A program made the translations under genes and the position numbers. 39,290 nucleotides of DNA from a virus. Under the pieces are notes generated by a model. The model ran no database searches. It was given only the letters and a program-made list of their open reading frames with translations, and was not told the DNA's origin. The DNA lies in the IMG/VR virus record IMGVR_UViG_3300046736_000044, positions 1 to 39,290 of that record; one strand, written 5' to 3'. Within the stretch, counting starts at the first letter, position 1. Every line of letters begins with the position of its first letter. Shown one piece after another: positions 28,946 through 35,066 of the stretch.

Positions 28946-28956
28946 CACCCGACCAA
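28946..28956 (+). promoter_or_regulatory. Start-associated repeat CACCCGACCAA, copy 5
   Basis: Exact copy 13 bases before ATG 28970, with GGAAGG between. The 105-base gap 28865-28969 otherwise holds no gene. Confidence 0.75.
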
Positions 28957-28969
28957 ACAGGAAGGCACC

Positions 28970-29233
28970 ATGATGGGCGTTATCACTGACGCGACCGATA
29001 CCGAACCGTACGACAACGGGACGCGGTGGCGACCGGCCGCTAGTACCGACCAACTCACCCCGCGGGAGTTCGCCGCGGTGATGGACTCGCGACCTCGGCA
29101 TCCTGCCCGGGTTACGTGGGACCGGCTCACCGAGCACATGGAGAAGTACTCCGACCAGCTCACACCGCGGGAGTTCGCCGCTATCGAAGTGACGTGCCGG
29201 GCGTTGCAGGCCATAGCGGACGGTGCCCGATGA
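28970..29233 (+). CDS. Protein with internal duplication (DQLTPREFAA)
   Basis: An 87-residue protein from ATG 28970 (or 28973), ribosome site GGAAGG. Its DNA contains a 29-base direct repeat with two mismatches (29048-29076 and 29153-29181), giving DQLTPREFAAVMD and DQLTPREFAAIEV. The two halves are helical and may form a pseudo-dimer. It starts a coupled run of small genes (ATGA into 29230). No family is recognised. Confidence 0.65.
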   Translation: MMGVITDATDTEPYDNGTRWRPAASTDQLTPREFAAVMDSRPRHPARVTWDRLTEHMEKYSDQLTPREFAAIEVTCRALQAIADGAR

Positions 29234-29358
29234 CCCGGGTCAGGGAGCTTGTCGGGTCGTGGCTGATCGTCCTTGGCGCCTACGTCGCCGGTGGGACACC
29301 GTTCGGGCGCCGCCTCGGTGCCGCTCTGCTGGCCGACCAGGCTGACCACGATGGGTGA
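29230..29358 (+). CDS. Small membrane-spanning protein
   Basis: A 42-residue protein from ATG 29230, overlapping the previous stop as ATGA. One hydrophobic segment (LVGSWLIVLGAYVAGG) is followed by a basic and then an acidic end (GRRLGAALLADQADHDG). It overlaps the next gene by 8 bases. Small single-pass proteins of this kind are common in phage early regions; function unknown. Confidence 0.5.
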   Translation: MTRVRELVGSWLIVLGAYVAGGTPFGRRLGAALLADQADHDG

Positions 29359-29530
29359 GCAACGGACCCGGGACGCCCGCGTATCGATCCGGGTCACGAC
29401 CGCCGGCCGGGAAGTGCTCGACCAGAAGGCCGCGGAGTTCCACCTATCAACGTCCGACGTTGCACGCATGGCGTTGGCCTACGGGTTGCAGCACATGCCG
29501 GCACCACCACCGAGGGGAATCAAACTATGA
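29351..29530 (+). CDS. Ribbon-helix-helix-like protein
   Basis: A 59-residue protein from ATG 29351. RVSIRVTTAGREVLDQKAAE supplies the strand and first helix, and STSDVARMALAYGLQHM the second helix, of a ribbon-helix-helix dimer. It is the second such protein in the window (the other at 28400). It is coupled to the next gene (ATGA). A role in transcription control is likely, its operator unknown. Confidence 0.7.
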   Translation: MGEQRTRDARVSIRVTTAGREVLDQKAAEFHLSTSDVARMALAYGLQHMPAPPPRGIKL

Positions 29531-29937
29531 ACCATCACGACACGGTGGCGACGGACCCGGGGCTCGTGTTCATCGATCCGCCGCGGTTACCGAACGCCGA
29601 CCAGTTGGGCGTTGAGCGTCACCCGGACGAGGACCCACACGACCTCCCCGACCTCGCCGCAGCCGGAACCATCCCCACGCTCCACCCGTGGCCGCGGGGG
29701 CGCTGCCGGAGCATCATCGGCACCGTGCCGTGCTCACTGATGACGGACCACGCAGGCCAGCACCGTTACCCACCGATCCAGGTCCGCTCCCGGTACGGGA
29801 TGACCCGGGTCCATTGCTGGGCGTGTGACTGGTCGGTTACCTACGACGTGAAGTGCCACCGCCCGGCAAATATCCGTGAGTCCGCGCGGTGGGCGATCCG
29901 GTTCCACCTGGTCAACGCTCACGGTTGGGATGCCTGA
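29527..29937 (+). CDS. Hypothetical protein with zinc-finger-like C-terminus
   Basis: A 136-residue protein from ATG 29527. The first half is acidic and Pro-rich (DPPRLPNADQLGVERHPDED), with a GRCRSIIGTVPCSLMTDHAG segment, and the C-terminal half contains VHCWACDWSVTYDVKCHRPA, then RFHLVNAHGW, giving C-x2-C...C and H-x4-H that suggest zinc binding. The latter resembles a C2H2-like pattern seen in phage proteins. Coupled to its neighbours on both sides. Function unknown. Confidence 0.62.
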   Translation: MNHHDTVATDPGLVFIDPPRLPNADQLGVERHPDEDPHDLPDLAAAGTIPTLHPWPRGRCRSIIGTVPCSLMTDHAGQHRYPPIQVRSRYGMTRVHCWACDWSVTYDVKCHRPANIRESARWAIRFHLVNAHGWDA

Positions 29938-30128
29938 TGGACCCCGCGAAGCTGATCGGTGACGTGCTGGCCGCGTGGGCACGGCAAGGGTGTGCGCTGC
30001 CCGTCCGGGACGCATACGTGCTGGCCGAGATCGCAGTCGCCGTGACAACGAAACAAAGTATCAAACCCACGACCGCACCCGATGCGCCGTGGTCGGATGA
30101 CCCACGATCGGAAGGAATGGGCGCATGA
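29937..30128 (+). CDS. Small hypothetical protein
   Basis: A 63-residue protein from ATG 29937, sharing one base with the previous stop (TGATG). An N-terminal helical part (AKLIGDVLAAWARQGCALPV, RDAYVLAEIAVAVTT) is followed by a flexible acidic tail. It overlaps the following gene by four bases (ATGA). No family is recognised. Confidence 0.58.
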   Translation: MDPAKLIGDVLAAWARQGCALPVRDAYVLAEIAVAVTTKQSIKPTTAPDAPWSDDPRSEGMGA

Positions 30129-30436
30129 TCAACCGTGTGATCGACAAAGGCCCCAGGATCAGGCACGACCTCGCCGGCGGCATCATCGGCGTAGTCGTCG
30201 GGCTGCTCGTCGGGGCCGCGGTGACATTCGCTGTCGCTGTCCCGGACACCGAAGGGGTCACGTCGGACCGGGAAGTGTGCATCGCCGCCGCCGAGCGTTG
30301 GGCGCAGATCGACGCCACCTGGTCGAAGTTCACAGTGGAAGGCACCACCGGGTTGAGTCAGGATGAGGTTGGGGTGTTGGACCGTGCGCGTGAGGCTGCT
30401 CACCGGTACCTCGAAGGCTGCAGGGATGGTCTGTGA
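30125..30436 (+). CDS. Membrane-anchored protein with extracytoplasmic domain
   Basis: A 103-residue protein from ATG 30125. After a basic N-terminus (INRVIDKGPRIRHDL) comes one long hydrophobic helix (GGIIGVVVGLLVGAAVTFAV), then an 65-residue helical domain with two cysteines (REVCIAAAERWAQIDATWSK, DRAREAAHRYLEGCRDGL) that might pair outside the membrane. The basic start suggests N-in, C-out topology. Superinfection exclusion is one possible role; nothing specific proves it. Confidence 0.65.
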   Translation: MINRVIDKGPRIRHDLAGGIIGVVVGLLVGAAVTFAVAVPDTEGVTSDREVCIAAAERWAQIDATWSKFTVEGTTGLSQDEVGVLDRAREAAHRYLEGCRDGL

Positions 30437-30921
30437 TGGCCGATCCTGCCCGCCGTGTCGTCCCGACCAAAGGGGATGACATCATCGCCGCCGAACTGAG
30501 ACGGGCCGCCGCCGAACTGAACGCGGCCGGTTGGCCAACCGACGTGCATCAACTCCGGGAGGCAGTCGACGCATTCGCCGCGCCATCGCCGCGACCGCCG
30601 GAGGAATGGACCCGGGAAGAGTGGGCGGAACTGCAGGCCGACCTAGACGAACTAGCCGGAGAGGACCCGGACGTGGCCGCCGCAGCGAAGGCTGTTGACG
30701 ACCTGACGGTGAGGATCAGCGCGGAAGTCCGGGAAGCGTTGGCCGCCGCGACCGATGCCGAGCTCGTGGAGCACCACGGGGACGCCATGGTGGGCCGCCG
30801 GTACGGTGCCGCTGCAGCGATCGAGGATGAGCAACGACGCCGGCACACCGTGCGGTTTCCGCGTGAGGCGTGGTCGACACCGGTGCCGGGGCAGCGACCC
30901 GATAAGCGCAGACACCCGTGA
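30433..30921 (+). CDS. Hypothetical acidic helical protein
   Basis: A 162-residue protein with adjacent starts GTG 30433 (GTGA overlap) and ATG 30436. It is strongly helical and charged: DDIIAAELRRAAAELNAAGW, EEWAELQADLDELAGEDPDV, EVREALAAATDAELVEHHGD. A coiled-coil or helical-bundle shape is likely. A stretch near its start contains CCCGACCAAAGG, a partial match to the CACCCGACCAA repeat. No family is recognised. Confidence 0.62.
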   Translation: MMADPARRVVPTKGDDIIAAELRRAAAELNAAGWPTDVHQLREAVDAFAAPSPRPPEEWTREEWAELQADLDELAGEDPDVAAAAKAVDDLTVRISAEVREALAAATDAELVEHHGDAMVGRRYGAAAAIEDEQRRRHTVRFPREAWSTPVPGQRPDKRRHP

Positions 30922-31109
30922 AGGTCACCATCCTGACCGTTGTCCCGGATGGTGAGGTGACGATCATGGACATGCCAACCGAGGACGCGCTAGCACTGTC
31001 CGAGGAAATCCAGTCAGGCGAGTCGCCGTGGTTGACATTCGACCTGGACGACTCTGTTACCTGCCTTGTGGCGCGTCGTCACATCGTGCGAATCGACATC
31101 GAAGGATGA
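30918..31109 (+). CDS. Small hypothetical protein
   Basis: A 63-residue protein from GTG 30918 (GTGA overlap). The sequence alternates strand-like segments (KVTILTVVPDGEVTIMDMPT, SPWLTFDLDDSVTCLVARRH, IVRIDIEG) with one short helix, a compact alpha/beta mini-fold. It is similar in type to small actinophage proteins adjacent to methyltransferases. Function unknown. Confidence 0.6.
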   Translation: MKVTILTVVPDGEVTIMDMPTEDALALSEEIQSGESPWLTFDLDDSVTCLVARRHIVRIDIEG

Positions 31110-31264
31110 CGCGGGTCGACCAGGGCAAGGGGCCGTTGTGGATGCGGCAGGAGCATCAGGCGTTGCTGAACAGGCAGCGCCGCCGGTGGGACACGTGGAA
31201 TACCCAGCCCGGACCGGTCGTCCTTGCCTTGCCGTACCCGCACGTACTGAGCAGCCACCTATGA
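31106..31264 (+). CDS. 52-residue basic protein
   Basis: ATG 31106 overlaps the upstream stop (ATGA) and the frame ends in an ATGA overlap with the methyltransferase. The peptide is basic and aromatic (RQEHQALLNRQRRRWDTWNT), then hydrophobic (QPGPVVLALPYPHVLSSHL). The coupling supports it as a gene; the function is unknown. Confidence 0.5.
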   Translation: MTRVDQGKGPLWMRQEHQALLNRQRRRWDTWNTQPGPVVLALPYPHVLSSHL

Positions 31265-31965
31265 CGGACCCGTACTGGTCCGGTGATGGGATCACGCTCT
31301 ACCTCGGGGACTGCCGGGACGTCCTCGCAAGCATGGGTGACCGTTCCGTGTCCGCAGTCATAACCGATCCGCCCTATTCAGAGCGAACTCATGGGATGGC
31401 TAAGACCAACAAAGGCCACGACACAAGGGCGATCGGGTTCGCAAGCATAACCGAAGCAGAACTGAATGCCGTGCTCGTTGAGTGCGGTCGGGTCACGGAT
31501 CGCTGGGTTGTCAGCACGCTTGACTATCGTCACGCATTCCGCGTTGACCAGTCCCCGCCGGAAGGACTCAAAACGCTCCGCATCGGAGTATGGGTCAAGA
31601 CCAACCCCATGCCGCAAATCTCAGCCGACCGCCCGGGGCAGGGTTGGGAGGCTATCGCTTTCATGCACCGCGACGACACTAAACCGACATGGAACGGCGG
31701 TGGTAGGTCAGGTGTCTGGACTTACCCAGTGGCGCAGGGTCAGGGACACCCGACATCCAAACCTCTGCCCATGGTCAGCGATTGGGTACGCCTGTTCACC
31801 AATCACGGCGATACAGTCCTCGACCCGTTCGCAGGATCGGGCACCACTTTACGGGCAGCCAAGAACGAGGGGCGTAAAGCCATCGGGGTTGAACTAGAGG
31901 AACGGTACTGCGAGATAGCCGCCCGCCGCCTTGACCAGGGCGTCCTAGACTTCAACACCGCGTAA
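31261..31965 (+). CDS. DNA methyltransferase, N4/N6 (beta-class order)
   Basis: A 234-residue protein from ATG 31261. The catalytic DPPY (36-39) near the N-terminus precedes the AdoMet-binding LDPFAGSGTT (about 187-196), the order of beta-class amino-methyltransferases; DPPY favours N6-adenine. The target-recognition region lies between them (WVVSTLDYRHAFRVDQ, MHRDDTKPTWNGGGRSG). GHPTSKPLPMVSDWVRLFTN is also typical of this family. Its first half has lower GC than its neighbours, a hint of separate origin. As a solitary enzyme it would protect phage DNA from restriction. Confidence 0.92.
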   Translation: MTDPYWSGDGITLYLGDCRDVLASMGDRSVSAVITDPPYSERTHGMAKTNKGHDTRAIGFASITEAELNAVLVECGRVTDRWVVSTLDYRHAFRVDQSPPEGLKTLRIGVWVKTNPMPQISADRPGQGWEAIAFMHRDDTKPTWNGGGRSGVWTYPVAQGQGHPTSKPLPMVSDWVRLFTNHGDTVLDPFAGSGTTLRAAKNEGRKAIGVELEERYCEIAARRLDQGVLDFNTA

Positions 31966-31971
31966 CCGCCG

Positions 31972-31977
31972 CATACT
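31972..31977 (+). promoter_or_regulatory. Candidate -10 (CATACT) for a leaderless holin transcript
   Basis: CATACT is 4/6 identical to TATAAT and lies 7 bases before ATG 31985, which lacks a ribosome site. A convincing -35 was not found. Confidence 0.35.
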
Positions 31978-31984
31978 CGCTGTT

Positions 31985-32188
31985 ATGGGATCGAGGTACG
32001 CCAACCCTGACATGTGGGTAACCGCCGCGGACAGGGCAATCCAAACCGCCGCAGCGACCGCGGTAGCGCTCGTTGGTTCCAACCTGGCCGGGATCACCGG
32101 TGTTAACTGGCCGGAACTGTTGAACGTGTCCGCCGCCGCCGCGCTCGTGTCACTGCTGACGAGTATCGCCACCGCAAGGCGGGGTTGA
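31985..32188 (+). CDS. r1t-like holin beside the terminase
   Basis: A 67-residue protein from ATG 31985. The pattern MWVTAADRAIQTAAATAVAL, GITGVNWPELLNVSAAAALV and SLLTSIATARRG matches the phage r1t holin family: two membrane helices separated by a short loop with the conserved W near the second helix. It stands about 20 kb (in the linear coordinates) away from the endolysin, directly before the large terminase. It may be the true holin, while the proteins at 10564 and 12638 modulate lysis, or the reverse. Confidence 0.75.
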   Translation: MGSRYANPDMWVTAADRAIQTAAATAVALVGSNLAGITGVNWPELLNVSAAAALVSLLTSIATARRG

Positions 32189-32192
32189 CCCC

Positions 32193-33449
32193 GTGGGTTT
32201 GTCGGCGCGTCAATGGGCGTCCATCAAACACGCCACCGGGGTGGTCAACCTTTGGGACGGCTCGGCCCGCGCCGGCAAGACCACCAGCGCGAACATCGCG
32301 TTTCTGAACTATGTCAGGCACGCACCACCCGGGCACCTAGCCATCATCGGTAAGACCCTCGACACGATCGTCCGCAACGTCCTGTCACCGATGAAGCAAC
32401 TACACCCCGGGGCCGTGAAGTTCCGGCGCCGCTCCACGCACTGTGTGATCCTCGGCCGGGAGGTGGAGTTGATCGGCGCCGGCGACGCCGCCGCGGAAGA
32501 ACGCTTGCGGGGGCTCACCCTGGCCGGTGCGTATGTGGACGAACTCACCCTCATGGATGAGCACATGTTCCAAACCCTGCTCGGCCGGCTCTCCGGTGAC
32601 CACGCCAGGCTGTTCGCCACGACGAACCCGGACACCCCGGCGCACTGGCTGAAACGGCTCTACATCGACCGGGTGAAGAAAGGTCTGCTGCCCGGTTGGC
32701 ATGTTTGGCGTTTCACGATGGACGACAACCCCGGGATCTCCGAAGAACGAAAAGCACGGTACCGCCGTGAGTACACCGGGCTGTGGTACCGCCGGTTCTA
32801 CCTCGGTGAATGGGTCGCCGCCGAGGGCGCCGTGTTCGCTGACTGGGACCCGCTCCGCATGGTCATCCCATGGGGGAAACTCCCGACGATGCAACGCCTA
32901 CTCGGTGTGGGGGTGGACTACGGCACGAACAACCCGACCGCCGCCCTGCTGCTCGGCCTCGGGTTGGACTCACGGCTCTACCTCGTGGACGAGTGGCGGC
33001 ACGACGGGCGCATAGACGGTCGCTGGACGGACACGAGGCTGGTCAAGGGGCTCGGGGATTGGATGGCGCAACCTCACCTACCGCTCGATAACCGGCCCGG
33101 GCAGGTCACGAGGGATGAACCACCGATTGAGTGGATATTCGTTGACCCCTCCGCCGCATCACTACAGGCGGAAATGGTTGAACAACGGTTCGGGAGGCTC
33201 GCCAACGCCGACAACAAAGTGTTGCCAGGTATTCAACTCATGTCCTCGATGTTGTCCACTGACCGGCTGAAGGTCGCTGACCGCTGCCATGGGTTCATCG
33301 ATGAAGCACCCGGCTACTCGTGGGACCCTGACCAGGCAGCGAAGGGCAAAGACGCGGTGATCAAGTCCGCTGATCACAGTTTGGACGGTGGCCGGTATGC
33401 GATCCAATCGACTCATCACTCATGGCGTTCACTAGTCCGCACTGTGTGA
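32193..33449 (+). CDS. terL: Terminase large subunit
   Basis: A 418-residue protein from GTG 32193. The ATPase domain has Walker A GSARAGKT (23-30) and Walker B AGAYVDEL (Asp116-Glu117), followed by the coupling region ATTNPDTPAHWLK. The RNase H-like nuclease domain begins at GVGVDYGTNNPTAALL (Asp242) and includes FVDPSAASLQAEM (Asp318) and the C-terminal aspartates near SADHSLDGGRYAI. It cuts and pumps DNA into the prohead through the portal encoded next. The length is typical of the PBSX-like group; whether packaging is cos or headful cannot be read directly. Confidence 0.95.
   Translation: MGLSARQWASIKHATGVVNLWDGSARAGKTTSANIAFLNYVRHAPPGHLAIIGKTLDTIVRNVLSPMKQLHPGAVKFRRRSTHCVILGREVELIGAGDAAAEERLRGLTLAGAYVDELTLMDEHMFQTLLGRLSGDHARLFATTNPDTPAHWLKRLYIDRVKKGLLPGWHVWRFTMDDNPGISEERKARYRREYTGLWYRRFYLGEWVAAEGAVFADWDPLRMVIPWGKLPTMQRLLGVGVDYGTNNPTAALLLGLGLDSRLYLVDEWRHDGRIDGRWTDTRLVKGLGDWMAQPHLPLDNRPGQVTRDEPPIEWIFVDPSAASLQAEMVEQRFGRLANADNKVLPGIQLMSSMLSTDRLKVADRCHGFIDEAPGYSWDPDQAAKGKDAVIKSADHSLDGGRYAIQSTHHSWRSLVRTV
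33430..33448 (+). promoter_or_regulatory. Operator half-site at the end of the terminase gene
   Basis: CACTAGTCCG (33430-33439) is identical to the left half of the P2 operator, followed by CACTGTG in place of GCTAGTG. TACGCT at 33454-33459 could be a -10 for the portal gene. It overlaps terminase codons, so chance is possible. Confidence 0.3.
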
Positions 33450-33488
33450 CCGTTTACGCTCAGTGAACCAACTGACCGGAGGACCACG

Positions 33489-35066
33489 ATGCCACTGCCT
33501 ATCCCCGACCAGGAGTGGCCACCGAAACCCCTCGCCCCGTTGCTGTCCGAGTTCTACCGGTGGTCCGCCTGGTACTCCGGCGACGTTGACCAACTCACCG
33601 CAGCGTATGGGGCGACACCGATAGCGCAGCAACTGAACCGGCCGGCGCAATTCTCCGGCGGCCTCCGCGGGGTAATGGGCCGGGTGATCTGGGGCAACCC
33701 GATCGAACAGGGATCGGACGATGACCGGTTGCACGTCCCGCTCGCGTCGGACCTGTGCGCCGCTACCGCAGAGCTGCTGTACTCGGAGCCGCCGACGATC
33801 ACCACCACGAACACCGCAGCGAATGACCGGGTGAACGAGTACATCCGCGACGGACTCCTCACGTCCATGGCCGGTGGTGTGGAGATCGGCGCCGCGCTCG
33901 GCGGCCGGTACGTGCAAGCTGTGATCCCCGCCGGCGGCACAAGGGCAAGGTTTGAGCAAGTCGCCTACGACGGGGCATGGCCGGTATTCACTTGCGGTGA
34001 GCTCCGCTCGGTTGCGTTCTGGTGGGAGCTCGGCGCAACACAAACCGGTGGAATGGTGTGGCGCCACTTTGAGTCACACGACCTCGACCCCACAGGTGTG
34101 GGGGTGATCCGACACGGCCTGTACCGCGGGACTCGGGACAAGGTAGGGCAGCGGATGGACCTGACCGCGCACCCCGACCTCGCCGAGCTCGCCGCAGCGT
34201 TCCCTGATGGTGTGGTGGACACAGGGACCCCGGGGTTGGATGTGGTGCACATCCCCGGTAGGCAGCCACAACGGTTGTGGCGAACCAAGGAAATCGGGAA
34301 GGACCTCGGCCGGTCCGTGTTCCAAGGCGTTGAGGGGGCGTTGTCGAAACTGGACGACGCCTACTCATCGTGGATGCGGGACGTTGACCTCGGACGGTCC
34401 CGGCTCATCGTGGCTGACTGGCTGTTGGAGACAGGGGGTAAGCCGGGTATGGGTGCGATGTTTGACCTGGACCGCCGGCTGATCACACCGTTGGCGATGC
34501 CACGGGCGCTCGGCACTGACTCGGCGTCGGATCCGATCCGGCAGATTCAATTCGCTATCCGGGTGGAAGAGCACCGGGCAACGTGCCAAGAACTGACCGA
34601 AGTCATCTTGCGGGCCGCGTCATTCTCCGCGAACACGTTCGGTGAGGATGAGAACGGGAACGCGCAAACCGCGACCGGTGTCATTAGCAAGGACTCCCGG
34701 TCGATGCGGACCCGAGACGCTGTGCTCAACAACGAACGGCCCGCGTTGGAAACCATCCTGCGTAAAGCACTCAGCATGGATCAGAAGGCGGGGCTCGGCC
34801 CGGTAGCCGACGACGCGCTGACCGTGGAGTTCACCGGTGGTGCGCAGGAAACACCCTTGCAGGTGGCCGGCACCCTGCAAGCGCTCAGGGCTGCGGAGGC
34901 CGCATCGGACCTGACGATTGTGGGGATGCTCCACCCCGATTGGACTGTGGAGCAGGTAGCGGAAGAGGTGCGTTTGATCCGGGAGGGCGCCGCCGCACGG
35001 GCGAACCTTGACGCGACCACCGCGACGATGGACCTCGGCGGGACCGATGCCGGTATCACCGGCTGA
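33489..35066 (+). CDS. Portal protein
   Basis: A 525-residue protein from ATG 33489, with CGGAGGA as ribosome site. Order after the large terminase, size and sequence (WYSGDVDQLTAAYG, ASDLCAATAELLYSEPPTIT, VLNNERPALETILRKALSMD, and the C-terminal VAEEVRLIREGAA) fit actinophage SPP1-like portals, in which twelve copies form the DNA channel at one capsid vertex. The stem/crown order cannot be mapped precisely by eye. Its end overlaps the MuF-like gene by 20 bases. Confidence 0.9.
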   Translation: MPLPIPDQEWPPKPLAPLLSEFYRWSAWYSGDVDQLTAAYGATPIAQQLNRPAQFSGGLRGVMGRVIWGNPIEQGSDDDRLHVPLASDLCAATAELLYSEPPTITTTNTAANDRVNEYIRDGLLTSMAGGVEIGAALGGRYVQAVIPAGGTRARFEQVAYDGAWPVFTCGELRSVAFWWELGATQTGGMVWRHFESHDLDPTGVGVIRHGLYRGTRDKVGQRMDLTAHPDLAELAAAFPDGVVDTGTPGLDVVHIPGRQPQRLWRTKEIGKDLGRSVFQGVEGALSKLDDAYSSWMRDVDLGRSRLIVADWLLETGGKPGMGAMFDLDRRLITPLAMPRALGTDSASDPIRQIQFAIRVEEHRATCQELTEVILRAASFSANTFGEDENGNAQTATGVISKDSRSMRTRDAVLNNERPALETILRKALSMDQKAGLGPVADDALTVEFTGGAQETPLQVAGTLQALRAAEAASDLTIVGMLHPDWTVEQVAEEVRLIREGAAARANLDATTATMDLGGTDAGITG

